Shown: positions 31,844 to 44,115, counted from the first letter of the stretch. The stretch: DNA of 64,000 nt from Plicaturopsis crispa FD-325 SS-3 (GCA_000827205.1 KN832554.1:53962-117961), one strand, 5' to 3'. Made by a program: numbers and translations. Notes: a model not told the origin generated them from the sequence alone.

Positions 31844-33834
31844 TCAGGTGGATGCAAGGCCAAACTCCATAAGCCATACCTCTGTCAAATCCGTCGCTTT
31901 ACGGAGCTCCAGCCCCGCTTTCAATCTACACACCGAATGAGTGCCCATCCCCTGGACCACCGGCAAACAAATCCGCTAAGACGTACCCCAACGCGACCCA
32001 TTCCTCCAACGTCCGCTCCCCGCCATTCATGACGCTCAGCATGCCGATGTCCATGCAGTACGCGCGCATGCTCCCCGCGCCGTAGTTCGGGAGGAGCGGG
32101 GACGGCGCCTGGATATCGAGCGAGCCCGTTAGAGAGCCTCGCCTTACCAAGTGTATCCGTGGTACTGCACCTTCTCGGAAAATCGCTGGGTGCTATCGTT
32201 ATCGTCTTGGTAGACGTGCGGAAGCACGATGTCCTCTGACAAGATGGTCGGTTGGGCGCATACTCGTCTAGAGGGGATGCGGAGACGTATACGTACGAAT
32301 AAGCAGACGCGTTTCGGGAGACATGACTTTCCGCACCCCATCCAGAATCAGCGTAGCTTCGTGGTCCGCCCAGTCATGCATGACCCTCCTCAACTGATGA
32401 TCATCGGGAGGCGTTCGGTCTGAAATCCAAGATAATTTAGGCAAATATGACGCACGTAGTAAACGTCCTGACCGCCCACTGGACTTTCCTTCAAAAAGTC
32501 CATGGCGACGAAGTGGATCCTGTCCTCCTCCACAGCCTCGGGGCACTCTGCGTGCCAAATCTGGGGAGGAGGCATTAGCGTTGAAGGCACATGAGTACGT
32601 TGAAAAGGAGGGGGGAAAGTGCAACCTGACGAGCTGGACCGATCACATGCGGGAGGTCCTGCAGAGTGAGGTCAAGCCCTGGATACGCCCTGGCGATCTC
32701 CATGCAGAAGCCGCCGACGCCGCCGCCGATATCGCAGACCTTCGTGCCTTTCGGTAGATCCCTCCATGCAAAATCTGATGAGAGAATAGTCAGCGACGCG
32801 TATCTTCGACGACGACAAGACTTACCGCTGGCCTCGACGGAAGAGAGTGTGATAAATGGCTGTTGTGTGAGCGCTCTGTCGAAAACCTTGCAAGGAGCAT
32901 GATTATGAATAATATCTCGAGAGGGGGCCAACCTACCGCACTGCGCTCCGGCTGTACAATGGCACCACGAGTACATGAGTTAATCCCAAATCATTTAAAA
33001 AAACAGAGGTGCAGCGTACATGTTCAGAGTACCATGTCCACAGCGTCGGCGCGCTGTCTCCGCTGTCCTTCTCCGCGCCAGATACGTGCTTCAGGTAGTG
33101 CGATACCGGCGCCCGAGCAGGCTCGAACGAGAAGCCGTCCTCCGGATCCGCGAGCGCATCGTACAGAAAGGCGGACGCTTTGCCCAGCTCGGTGCCCACG
33201 AGACTGCAGATGTCCGCCTGCCGATCGTGCGCGAGCGTGCGCGAGAGGCGCGTGTTCGCGAAGACATCCGGCGCCACTGCAGATAGAAAATCCCAGTGAG
33301 CATTGGATTTAGGATGTGAGGACGGTGGGTGGCTACGGACCTTCGCGGAAGCAGTGCTTCGTGGCGAGGAGGGACAGGACGCGCGCGAGCTTCCGGGGCT
33401 CGATGTGCGCCTGTTTCGACAGCTCGTCGACGTGCAGACCGTCGGGGTAGTCAAGCAGGATATCGGCGACGCGGGCCTCTGCGGCTACGACGATGCAGGC
33501 GGACTCGTGGTGTATCATACTGCGCTGTCCGTGCGTGACTATCATCAGCTGGTTTAAATTGACCTGGAGACCTGGGCGCGGGAGGACTAACGGTGTACAT
33601 GGTGTGGCAGGGCTGGGCGAGGGTCGAGCACAGTTGCTCGCAGGCACCCTCCAAGACCTTGATAGTTTTTCGAAAGTCGGTGGAGTTCAGGATGGTGTCG
33701 CTGGGATGGGGGTGTTCGAGGGTAGGGAGCCCGTTTCCGGCCGCGTCATACTGTGCAATGGCCTGTTCAGTGGCAGAATTGATCAATGTAAGGAGACTCC
33801 GCAGGTGCGCCCGGGGGTCAGTAGGAGTAGCCAT
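31844..33834 (-). CDS. SAM-dependent O-methyltransferase A (COMT-like)
   Basis: Class II (COMT/plant-type) small-molecule O-methyltransferase: SAM plus a hydroxylated, probably aromatic, acceptor. Eleven exons, minus strand: 33834-33592, 33524-33341, 33276-33020, 32951-32937, 32886-32826, 32774-32626, 32560-32456, 32393-32297, 32235-32171, 32108-31987, 31925-31844; 459 aa. N-terminal dimerisation/winged-helix part (ADILLDYPDGLHVDELSK), SAM motif I DIGGGVGG at 268-275, LTLQDLP, catalytic-base motif RRVMHDWAD with His344, and MNGGERTLEEW. Exon 4 is a 15-nt microexon (Pro-Glu-Arg-Ser-Ala). Every exon length equals that of copy B, strong support for the model. Substrate unknown; a terpene-synthase pair lies 8-14 kb away. 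Confidence 0.88.
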
Positions 33835-34863
33835 AACGCCAAAGCTTCAGGCTGAATGTCGCGTGCGGGTGATCTCACAGAATCAGACGGGGTAGGGGCT
33901 GAAGTCAAACTAGGGCTTGACTGTTCTTGGACGCAGCGTATTTGAAGGCTGGACCCTCACGCCAGCGCTCCAAAATGGTCTCTATACGATGATGGAACGA
34001 ACACCCAGCATCACCCGATAACGTCGAGAGATTCACAGTTGGTGAATGAGCAATGGGTCGAAGAGCGTCTTCAGGAACATACCAACCACGCGGCTCACGG
34101 CTTTGCAGGAGTCGTATCGCGAGCTCGCGGCATGGAGTCAATGTCCAATGCACCAGTGATGGCGGAAACTACACTGTTCTGGACGTAGGTGCGCAATGTA
34201 TTTGCCAGTTTCCCACTACCAGACATCGTCATTTGACTGATGCCTCAGAAGTCGTGGGATCGCTGTGGGCCAGGATAGTGCAACTGATCAACGTCCAAAG
34301 AACGGGGAGTTGCGGTACTCACGTTTCCTCCGGAGAGATAGGAGAAATGGTCAATCACAGTGACCGACAATGATTCTGAGAAAACAATCATCAGCGAAGC
34401 AGCGACGCTAGTCCTGTTACTTGCTACTGGGAGCAACGTGAAGTGTCCGATCATATTCATTCGTGCCTTAGTGGTTCGTTGATGACTTGCACACCACCAA
34501 GTACAAGGCATCTTTAGGCAATAGCATCAGCTGGTTTCCGAGCTTTGAGGAAACGGGCAAGTGAGAAACAGACTCACAGTACAGCACCCCGTTTTGCGAG
34601 TCATGAAGTTGATGGACACTCTCCTCAACAAGCGAAAACAATGTTATTCTGCGCACGCTTCGCAATCGGAGCGACATGAGAGAATCGGCCCTTGGCACAA
34701 GTGGCTACCCATATCTGCCCAAGTATAACCGCGAAACAGACTTCGACCGTCAGCTGTTGAAGCATCGGCAAGTCTGTCGGTCGGTTGAACGACGACGCAT
34801 CGCAGAGCACACGCGAATTTCGTCCAGTTGAATTGGACGATGTGCGTGCGGCGTGCCCCCGGC
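33835..34863. other. spacer between the two methyltransferases; duplicated promoter DNA
   Basis: The part just upstream of gene A (33835 to about 34560) is homologous to the region upstream of gene B (36818 to about 37560), shown by the TATA context, a GCGGTACTCACG...GAGATA block near 34310 versus 37310, and CATTCGTCC...GATAACTTACACA-like sequence near 34470 versus 37480. No gene seen. Confidence 0.55.
33939..33946 (-). promoter_or_regulatory. TATA-like element of O-methyltransferase A
   Basis: TTCAAATACGC (minus strand) about 105 bases before the ATG, aligned with TTTAAATACGC upstream of copy B. Confidence 0.45.
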
Positions 34864-36817
34864 TCAGTTGGACGCTAAAACAAACTCCATGAGCCACACC
34901 TCCGTCAGATCCGTCGCCTTGCGGAGCTTTAGTCCCGCTCTCGATCTGCAATGCCGTGAGTCGCGAGTGTCTATACCATATATACGGGGAGGCTATGGAA
35001 GACGACGTACGCCAGGCTGGTCCATTCCTCGAGGGTCCGCTCCCGGCCGTTGAGGAGGCCGAGCATGCCGATGTCCATGCTGTACACGCGCATGTTGCCT
35101 GCGCCGTAGTTGGGGAGGAGCGGGGGCGGCGCCTGTGTATCGAATGTGTCAGAAGAGCAGTGGGAGTTTTCCTGGTGCTGGATTTACCTTCTCGGTAAAT
35201 TGCTGAGTGCTTGTGGTATCGTCTTGATAGACGTGCGGAAGCACGATGTCCTCTGAGTGCCAAGAAGATTAGGGGAGAGCAGAGAGTAATGCGCAGGGAC
35301 GTACGTATGAACAGGCGCGTGTCTTGCGACATGACTTTCCGAACCCCGTTCAGGATTAATAAAGCATCGTCGTCCGCCCAGTCATGGATGACTCTCCTCA
35401 GCTGGTGAGTATCCTTGAGCATCCAATACTCAGATCCTGCACCGGCATAGTACGCACGTAGTAGATATCCTGCCCGCCCACCGGGATCTCCTTCAAGAAA
35501 TCGAGGGGCACGAAATGGATCCTGTTCTCCCTCACCGCCTCGGGACACGCTTCATCCCATATCTAGTGTCGTACGGTCAGTCAGTCACCCCCGTAGTACA
35601 CTAGAGAAACGAAGTGAACGACCTTGCGCGCGGGGGCGATGACGCGCGGGAGGTCCTGCAGAGTGAGGTCAAGCCCCGGGTAGGTCCTCGCGATCTCCAT
35701 GCAGAAACCACCGACGCCGCCGCCTATATCGCAGACCTTGGTGCCTTTGGGTAGGTCCCTCCATGCGAAATCTGGCCCAATAGCGGTCAGTGACAAACAT
35801 TCGGCGGGTCGGTATGTACAAGACGTACCGCTGGCCTCGACGGAGGATAATGTGATGAATGGCTGTTGGGTGAGCGCTTTGTCGAAGACCTTGCACGTAC
35901 TGTTGAGATGGATAGTTGCATGAAGAAATTTTTACTTACCGCACTGCGCTCCGGCTTTGAGAAAGCACATATGTCAGTTGAATGGCACCAATAAGGCAGA
36001 AGTTTACCGCACATGTGTAGCATACCACGACCACAACGTCGGCTCGCTATCTTCTTTGCCGTTCACCGCGCCGGCAACATGCTTCAAGTAGTGCGAGATC
36101 GGCGCCTTCGCGAGCTCGAACGAGAAGCCGTCCTGCGGGTCGGAGAGCGCATCGTACAGGAAGGCGGAGGACTTGGCCATGTCGCCGGATAAGAGGCTGT
36201 AGATCTCGGCCTGCCGGTCGTGCGCGAGCGTGCGCGAGAGGCGCGTGTTCGCGAAGACGTCCGGCGCCACTTTACACAAATCCTAGTAAGCACCGGATCG
36301 AAGGTGTGAGGGCAGTGGGTAGGTACGGACCTTCGCGGAAGCAGTGCTTCGTGGCGAGGAGGGACAAGACGCGCGCGAGTTTGCGGGGCTCGATGTGCGC
36401 CTGTTTCGACAACTCGTCGACGTGCAGGCCGTCAGGGTGCTCGAGGAGGATGTCGGCGACGCGACTCTCCACAGCCACGAGGATGCACGCGGCCTCGTAA
36501 TGCGACATCGTGCGCTGTCCTCATCTATCACCACCTAGTCCACACGGTTTAGACATAAACGAGAAGGGACTGACATTGAGCACGGTGTGGCTAGGCTGCG
36601 CGAGGGTCGCGCATAGCTGCTCGCAGGCGCCTTCGAGGACCTTGATGGTCACCCGGAATTCTGGCGAGTTTGTCAGGGTGTCGGTGGGGTGGGGGTGCTC
36701 GAGGGACGGAAGCCCGTGGCCGGAGGCGTCGTACTGTGCAATCGCTTGTTCAGTAGCTGAGGTTATCAAGGTAAGGAGATTGCGCAAGTGCGACCTGGGA
36801 TCAGCGGAGGTGGTCAT
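34864..36817 (-). CDS. SAM-dependent O-methyltransferase B (COMT-like)
   Basis: Tandem paralogue of O-methyltransferase A with identical exon lengths. Exons: 36817-36575, 36514-36331, 36269-36013, 35954-35940, 35889-35829, 35771-35623, 35562-35458, 35401-35305, 35252-35188, 35132-35011, 34945-34864; 459 aa. Motif I DIGGGVGG at 268-275, RRVIHDWAD with His344, LPNYGAGNMRVYSMD, NGRERTLEEW. The 15-nt exon 4 is base-for-base identical to that of copy A although the introns around it differ. Differences in the acceptor-pocket half (e.g. SMDIGMLGLLNGRERT versus CMDIGMLSVMNGGERT) could change substrate preference. Confidence 0.88.
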
Positions 36818-37639
36818 GGTGCAAAGGTTTTTGCTTTATGTTTAGAGTGTGTAGTTTTGATGAGTTGAAGGAGAACGTAGAATCGGATATGGGTGTTGTG
36901 AATGTGGGGACAGACCTAGTTGCACTTGAAGGCTGCGTATTTAAAGACAGAGTCCTCTCGCACAAGCACGTGAGCCTTGCGTGCGCTGATAGAAAATGTC
37001 AGTAGAAGAACTGCTGAACGGGGCCCGAGAGCGTCAAGGACTTGCAAAGAGCACTCCCAGTACAGGAGCAAAGAACAGGCGGAAGACCGACGATGGAGCT
37101 CACGAAGATCGTCGCACGGGAAAAGAACAGCGGCGGAGGAATGCACCGTATAGTAGGACGCCGAAGATCTGTGTCAATCTCTCACCAGCGCTTCCTGCAG
37201 CATCACTTGACTGAAGCATTTGGCAAGCCCGTGCGAGTTGCACAGACTGCAGTCCTACCAAGACCACCCGAATGATTATGAGTCGACGCTCGACGAAGGA
37301 TAGGCTACGGTACTCACGCTATCTTCGCAGAGATAAGAGTGATGGGCACCCACGGGCCACGATGGGGTGGAGGCAAATCTGCGAGGAAGCAATGGGGTCT
37401 CGCTATTTCCTTGACGCTACCGCTGAAAAGCCGATCCTTTCTCCAATTGGGCGGCAGAGAGTAGATTCAATTACATTCGTCCTTTGTTATTCGTCGATAA
37501 CTTACACATTGCTCAAGTCCACCTTTAGACAGCGCCAACTGTGTCAGTCGGCATTCAGACTGTTGTGAGGGCGGGTAGATGCAAGCTTACCGTTCGCCGT
37601 CCCCAAGCCGTCGCCCATCGAGTGAGAGCGACGGCTGAC
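36818..37639. other. promoter region of O-methyltransferase B, duplicated
   Basis: Homologous to the region upstream of copy A as far as about 37560, giving a duplication unit of roughly 2.7 kb (gene plus about 0.7 kb upstream). No gene seen. Confidence 0.5.
36938..36945 (-). promoter_or_regulatory. TATA box of O-methyltransferase B
   Basis: TTTAAATA on the minus strand, 121 bases upstream of the ATG, in a block conserved with copy A. Confidence 0.5.
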
Positions 37640-38543
37640 CTAATCGCCGCCCTTCTTTTTCTTCTCTTCCACAACATCCACATTCTTCGCGGGTACACCT
37701 TTGAGCACACCCGCGCCAGCTTCGAGCATGTCAACGATCTCATCGCTGACATCACCTTGGACCACGATTTCGTCGAAGCCCTGCGCGTTCTTGGTCACGG
37801 ACGCGCCTGTTGCAAACTTTTGGGCAAACTGTTTGGCGGCTTTTTTGAGGTCGATGTCTAAAAGCGATATCTTTAGCGACTTTGGGGGGACCCAAGCGGG
37901 AAAGCTCTGCGAACGAAGAGAAGAGGACGCACCGAAGGCTTCGAGGCCGTGGATAGCTGTTATATGTTTACGCTTGTTCCGCTCAATTCGTTTTATTGTT
38001 ACCTGTATCGTACGATAAGTAGGCGACCCCGAGCAAGAGGCATATGGTGCATACCTGTGACGCCTGATAACCCCCACGGTAAGCTGCTGCTTCATTCTGG
38101 GAGCAAGGGAACGCACCATCTTCTTCTTTAATGCGGCATCCGCTTTCGCCTCAGCCTTAGCCTCTTTCTTGGCCGTGTCCTTTTCTAGTTTCGTCTGCGC
38201 CTCCAGACTGAGAGTGCCTACTTTCGCCTGCAGTGCCTCTGCACATCGCGTCTCCTCTGAGCATTACCACTGTACTGCCGGAGATTTGGACGTACCATCG
38301 GAGTAGTATTGGTCGTATAGATCTGGATGTTCCTCGTGCAGCCATTCTTTGCATCGAGTGAAATGTGAGCCGAATTCGCAGTATTCAGGAGGGAACGTGC
38401 AGACTGCCGATGCCAACCGTCAGATATAGACGATGCGGAGGCCCGAGAAGGCGATGTATCTTACTGGCGCAGTAGAGGACCTCAACGGGAGGTTTTGGTT
38501 GAGGGGCGTCTTGCGATTGGGATGGATCTTGGGCGGACGACAT
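37640..38543 (-). CDS. TMA22: TMA22/DENR, ribosome-associated translation factor
   Basis: Density-regulated protein homologue. With its partner TMA20/MCT-1 it binds the 40S subunit and promotes recycling or re-initiation. Exons 38543-38465, 38403-38296, 38238-38117, 38002-37933, 37857-37640; 198 aa, the usual family length. Seen: N-terminal Cys-containing segment VEVLYCAICTFPPEYCEFGS completed across intron 1, SHFTRCKEWL, Lys/Ala-rich linker, then the SUI1-like domain from VTIKRIERNKRKHIT through FAQKFATGASVTKN, DEIVVQGDVSDEI to a Lys-rich end (EEKKKKGGD). Exon 4 is placed directly after KKKM; the 114-nt intron between them is open in frame, so a retained version would add about 38 unlike residues. 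Confidence 0.92.
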
Positions 38544-38796
38544 GAGCGTTTGAGCAAGGAAAGTAAATGCACGCGAACTTTCGCGCCACAGTCGTTTTCA
38601 ATAAGTTCGTGTCGCGTCCAGTTCGCGCGCGTAATTTGGATCACAAAACCTGAGAGGGCCTACAGCCTACTTCTTTCTTTTGGGGAGGAGGAGGAGGTGT
38701 ATTACCGGGGTGTATTGACATAGTACGCCAGTGCTCCAGATGTAAGTATGCTAACGAGGTCAACATATTTTAGGAGAAATTTACGCCGAGAACCAC

Positions 38797-40326
38797 TCAT
38801 TCAGGACGCCTCTCGATATGATACCAATTCGCACCCTTCCCTTCATAACGCTCTACCGCTTGGACCTCATCCCGAAGAGCAGCGAGAGTCTGCGGAGATG
38901 CCCGACGAAGGATATCCGGATGGAGGCGTAACACCTGCACCGGCATATTTTCGCTGCGCCGAGCGCGCAGACATTCCAGCAGAGCATGCCCAAAGCCACG
39001 ATCGGTCTCGAATGCGTAGTAATCGTTGGGCCTGTCGTCTAATCCAAGCGACTCGATCGTAATCGTACGCAGGTCCGGCCAAGCTTCCTGGCGCACGAGC
39101 ACCGTAGTGGTTCCGAGGATCTCGAGGAGGTGCATATGGAGTTCGTGCTTGTTTCGGGTGTAGTACTTCTTTACGCCCTCCCATTCGTACCAGCACCAGT
39201 CTCCTATAATGAGCTCCGTCACTTCGGGCGATCTGATGATGAGATTGCGCGTCGCGGTTTCCAGACATATGCAGGCGCGGTCGAGCTTCAGGGAGCGCAG
39301 CTCAGGAAACTTCAAGCCATGAGACAACTCGGAGATGACTCCGTCAACGTCGACTGCGTCCATCTGGCACAGTGAAAGACGTTGGAGACGAGGCGCACGC
39401 ATGACCCTGACCATGTCAGTGACACTCTGGGGGCCTCGGAGAATTCCACTGAAAATGAGCGTAGTGAGGGAAGGAAAATCGATTGCTGGCAACGAATCAT
39501 CGAAGAATTGAACGATCCAGCCTTCCAGGATGAGCTTTTCGACGACGGGGAGCTTCGTCAGCATATCGCGGAATTCGGGATAGGACAAAATGTTGTTGCG
39601 ACCCATGCAAAAATGGAACGTCGTCACGAAGCCACCGCTAGGCGGCATGAACAACTGGGGAGGGATTCCTTCGAGGTGCAGGTATGCCAATTTTGGCGCC
39701 CCTCCAGTTAGGATACAAGGGCGGGCGTCAATAGGTAAATCATTAGGCATATAATTGTCCAGATGACGAGTCATACTCAGCCACTCGAGCAACGGTGCCT
39801 CTGTTCCCGATATATGCGCCAGAATGTTGCAGAGGCGATCCGTGGACTCCGTATATATACGCAGTCGACGGCACCGAGATAGTTCCATTAAAGGACACAG
39901 TTGGTCAAACGTAGCGGCGGACATGGGGTTCAGGTGAATGTCGAGGGGCCGCTTTCGAGAGCGCTCGAGATGTTGGGTTAATAACGGTAGCATGGCTGGC
40001 CCGTCGTTGAAGTTAACGGAAGTCCATAACGACGACGTGCTGAGCACGATTCGTTGCCAGTATTTGGTGACGCACAACAGACGGTAAGGAGCGGAGAAGC
40101 GTTTAGACGGTTTGTGCAGGGCGATGATGTTCTCGAATATCCGAGAAAGGAGCTCTGCAGGGAGGGAAGTGATAGGTGCGTGGCGAACTATGCCAGAATG
40201 CGCGGCCTCTGTTCGAAGATGACTAAGATGCGACTCAACGCAAGTCGAATCATCGACAAGCTCCTTTTCCTGGGGTTCGATCTGCTCTATCTCGCCATTG
40301 ATGCTTTCATGACCTGCGCCAGACAT
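38797..40326 (-). CDS. F-box/LRR-type protein 2
   Basis: Intronless, 509 aa, clear paralogue of the F-box genes at 29.1 and 44.1 kb and transcribed toward TMA22. F-box ITSLPAELLSRIFENI...LLCVTKYWQRIVLSTSSLW at about 50-100; irregular LRRs follow (PLLEWLSM, PKLAYLHLEGI, VEKLILEGW, FPELRSLKLDRACICLE, VTELIIGDWCWYEWE). It is the most diverged of the three in the LRR part, where substrate recognition is expected. Substrate unknown. Confidence 0.85.
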   Translation of the reverse strand: MSGAGHESINGEIEQIEPQEKELVDDSTCVESHLSHLRTEAAHSGIVRHAPITSLPAELLSRIFENIIALHKPSKRFSAPYRLLCVTKYWQRIVLSTSSLWTSVNFNDGPAMLPLLTQHLERSRKRPLDIHLNPMSAATFDQLCPLMELSRCRRLRIYTESTDRLCNILAHISGTEAPLLEWLSMTRHLDNYMPNDLPIDARPCILTGGAPKLAYLHLEGIPPQLFMPPSGGFVTTFHFCMGRNNILSYPEFRDMLTKLPVVEKLILEGWIVQFFDDSLPAIDFPSLTTLIFSGILRGPQSVTDMVRVMRAPRLQRLSLCQMDAVDVDGVISELSHGLKFPELRSLKLDRACICLETATRNLIIRSPEVTELIIGDWCWYEWEGVKKYYTRNKHELHMHLLEILGTTTVLVRQEAWPDLRTITIESLGLDDRPNDYYAFETDRGFGHALLECLRARRSENMPVQVLRLHPDILRRASPQTLAALRDEVQAVERYEGKGANWYHIERRPE

Positions 40327-41263
40327 CTCAACTTTCAGCTGTATTGCAGGGTCAAAAAGATTCTGGTCAGTAAGATGGATTTATTCAGATGGATTCACGC
40401 ACGCTAAGTATCGTGCTGTGTAGCTACTAGCCCGCGAGTTAGCTATATCGCAATGCTAATCAAGACTTGAAAAATCACTGCATGGCACGTTAGTGTGTAC
40501 CTAAATATAGCTGGAGTATAAAGCGATTATCTGACTTGCCTGGATTCTATCCCGAGAAAATGTCGGAGCCTTACCACTCTCCTCAGATCGATGAACCTGC
40601 GATGAATTACCGAATCTGTGAGTTGTCGATGTGATGGTCCATATTGAGGAATGTCTCCCTACCACGTCGCACGACTCTGCGTACAGAATTTCCGCGCGTA
40701 AAAGTGGCGCGTATGGCCAGGCAAGAACACCCGAAGTCGAGTTTGCGAGGTTGAAAGCAAGTGAAAGAATTGTTTCGACGGAGGCAAAGTTGTCAAACGG
40801 AGACGAGCCACGTGGCCCGATAGCAGTGTCAGCCGCCCGTTTCTTGCCAAACCTCCAAAACATTTGTAGTCTTGTACTGTCATTGCTAGGCTTGTTGGGG
40901 CTCCAAATCCAAACCTTTGTCTCAAGAAAACACTCTGGGAATTCGCTGTAGCAACGCGTTGGGCCCTTGTAATCACTTCTAGAATCTGGTTGCGCGCCTT
41001 CACCGCCAGCGAGCAGCAGTACTTACACATTGGTCTGCGGTGGATTGAACGCTTAGGTGAGCAAGTCATGAACGCGATACTCTTTGTCTAGTGACTGAAC
41101 GGATCTTTCTCGATAGCGCGTTCCGAACTGTGTATCAGTCGTACATAAGTGCGTACACTCTATTCGATTGAATGTGCAACCTTCTTACAGGGTTTCCGTG
41201 CGCAGCATTACCTATCCTGTAGCCGGTCTACACGCGAAGGAGAGCGCACACGAATAGACAGCT
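40327..41263. other. divergent intergenic region
   Basis: Between F-box gene 2 and the auxilin-like gene. Overlapping antisense frames (plus 40631-40951, minus 40501-41069) without recognisable content. No gene seen. Confidence 0.45.
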
Positions 41264-43928
41264 ATGGCCGACTCTTTTGCTGACCTGTGGAACTCGACTG
41301 CGCCGTCGAAACCCACTCCGCCTCCACCAAAACTCGGGACTGCGCAGTCGAACAGCTCATTCCAGCAGCGACGTCCGCAGAACGATGTCTTCTCCCTTCT
41401 ATCCTCTGCAGGGTCGTCGGCTCCCAACTCGCGCCCGATCACACCGTCTACCTCTGGGCGACCCATCGCGCAGAAACCTGCCGCGAAGCCTGTATCCTCT
41501 AGCAATGGGGACGCCTTCAGTGGATTGCTCGCTGGGACGCTCAACGTCAGTACAAGTAACGCGAACATGACCATCGCAGAGCGTGCTGCGCATGTGGAGA
41601 GGCAGAAGAGCGAACAGTTGAGACGAAACGCGGAGGCGGCGAAGATGCAGGCCAGCGCGTGGAGTGGGCTCGACACTCTTGCGGGGAGCTCAACATCAGC
41701 CCCGCAAATAGTGCAGGCCGACGATGACTGGGGGTTTGGCTCGAAATCGAATGGGTATGCCAAGGCGCAGGTTGCTGCGGGGAAGGCACAACTGGAAGAC
41801 GATGATTGGGGCCTAGGCGAGTTTTCTTCCAAGCCAGTCTCAAAAGACGCGTCTCCTTCCCATACTGGTCAGGGTGAATGGGACATTGATCTGCTATCAT
41901 CATCTTCCAAACCCGCTCCGTCTTCAAAGCCTGCGTCATTTAAATCTCCTCCAGCAAGAGCGTCACAATCGCTCTGGGATCTCGACACATTCAGCTCACC
42001 TTCAGGCAACGAACGATCAAATAGCCCCGGCGACTTTGATTTCGGCGATCGCGAGGACGGACCGCCCACCCAAGACGACGACGACATCCTTGGTGTACTC
42101 AGCAAACCCGTCGACGCCACCCCCAAGCCCCCTCCTCGAAACGTACGTGTCTCTCCACAATCCACCAAATCCATATCTCATGTCCATTCTAGCGTACGCC
42201 GCCACCGCCGCGGCCCGCACCGACCCGCGCGTCCTCGCCGCCCCCGCACATTATCGGCCAAATCGTCGAAATGGGCTTCGCGCCACAGCAGGCGCGGGTG
42301 GCTCTCGCAGCGACCGAGTCCGGCGTCGACGTAGAAGCCGCGCTGGAATCGCTCCTGGGCGCGCAGACCGCCGAGCGGCCGTCCCCGCCCCGAGCAGCGC
42401 GCCCCAGCCGCGGGCGGGCGGCGTCCAGCGGCAGCGCGGCGGGCGCAAGTGCGCAGCCTCAGACCGCGGCGCAGCTGCAGGAGCACGCGGATAAGCTGCT
42501 GGCGCAGGCGAGCGAGATCGGGGCGAGCGTGTTCAGCCGGGCGAACGCGTTCTGGAACACGGGCAAGGAGCGCGTCGTGAAGGCGTACGAGGAAAGGGCG
42601 GCGGCGGAGAGTGCGTCGAAGGGGAAGGCGAGAGATGGGAGGCCGCGGTGGATGCAGGAGGCCGTCGGGAGCGACGAGGAGCGTGAGGAGGGTGGCCGCA
42701 GGAGAGAGAAGGAGCGCTTTGTCGATGACGCGGATGTCAAACGCTCGCCGCCGCGTGCTAGTAATGGCAAGGTTGCGACAGCTCCGCCTGTTCAGGCCCA
42801 GCGGCCAAAAGAAGAAGACCTATTCGGCGGCTCAGCCCCTTCGATCTACATCTCTCCCTTCAGACGCGGCCGTCCCAAGGCCAGCAGCAGCGCATCTGCC
42901 CCCGTCGTACCCAGCGCTCCGGCACGTCCACCTTCCCCAATCACACGCAAGGCCATCACCGCACCACCGTCCGCAATCGCGGCGTCAGCGAAACACAAGG
43001 CAGCGGGCACTGAGATGTTCAAGCTAGGACGATACGCGGAGGCGGCCACCGCGTACACGCTCGCCATCGACGCACTGCCGGCAACGCACCTCCTACGCGT
43101 GCCGCTCCACAACAACCGCGCGCTCGCACGGCTCCGTACGGGCGAGCACGCGGGCGCCGTGGAGGACTGCACGGCGGTCGTCGGCATCGTCGGCGACGGG
43201 TACCACCCCGCGCGCGAGCGGCGGGTGCAGGCGCGCGAGGAGGGCGCGGAGGTCGACCTCGGCGACGGGCTCGTGAAGGCGTGGAAGCGCCGCGCGGAGG
43301 CCTGGGAGGGCCGGGAGAAGTGGGACGACGCGCGGAAGGACTGGGAGCGCGTTGCGGCGGCGGATTGGGCGGGCCAGCAGGTGCGCGGGGAGGCTGTGCG
43401 CGGTGCTGGGCGGTGTCGCCGTATGGCGACGGATGCGGTGGGTGCGCCGGCGAAGAAGCCCCCGCCGCCTAAGAAGCCTGCGCCTGCACCACGGCCGCGG
43501 CCTACTGCGCCCTCGCAAGCACTGAATCAGCTCCGGGCGGCGAACAATGCTGCTGAAGCCGAGGACGAGGAGCGCTACCAGCTGAAGGACAAAGTCGACG
43601 CGCGGCTCCTGGCGTGGAAGGGCGGCAAGGAGACGAATATCCGTGCCCTCATCGCCAGTCTGGATACCGTATTGTGGCCAGAGCTTGGGTGGGTCAAGGT
43701 TGGGATGGGCGAGCTTGTGTCACCGTCGCAGGTGAAGATCAGGTACACGAAGGCCATTGCGAAGCTACACCCTGATAAGGTCCGTTCTCATCATTTTCTA
43801 TCTACCAAGCACGTCGCTGACGCGTTATTCTACAGCTCAATACGGGAAACACGACATTAGAGCAGCGGATGATTGCCAACGGTGTATTTGGAGCGCTCAA
43901 CGAGGCGTGGAATGCATTCAAGCAGTAG
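41264..43928 (+). CDS. SWA2: auxilin/SWA2-like clathrin-uncoating J-domain protein
   Basis: Recruits Hsp70 to clathrin-coated vesicles and stimulates uncoating. Exons 41264-42142, 42193-43779, 43836-43928; introns 50 and 56 nt; 852 aa. Domain order as in yeast Swa2: N-terminal disordered region with DDDWGFG, EDDDWGLGEF and LWDLDTF clathrin-binding-like boxes; UBA domain about 312-350 (IIGQIVEMGFAPQQARVAL); charged middle region; TPR region about 560-690 (AAGTEMFKLGRYAEAATAYT, NNRALARLRTG); C-terminal J domain about 760-852 with the HPDK motif at 819-822, split from LNTGNTTLEQRMIAN by the last intron. The TPR block contains a long insert (GDGYHPARERRVQAREE). Start is the first ATG of the frame. 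Confidence 0.93.
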
Positions 43929-44115
43929 GCACATGCGACATGGACTAAAGGAACTAGTAATAGACATCTTGTTTTCACTACTTATGTACGGGGCGAATCT
44001 TACAGAACGCTGGATACTCATCGAAGACCCTAAGGAAATCATCGACGCTGTGGCACATGTCCCAGAAACGCCACCATGAGCATTTGGAGGGGGACCGGTC
44101 AAGAGCAGCCTGCCG

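Noticed and set aside
41420-43518. Antisense ORFs within the auxilin-like gene
   Set aside because: They are shadows of a high-GC coding sequence with clear UBA, TPR and J domains on the plus strand.
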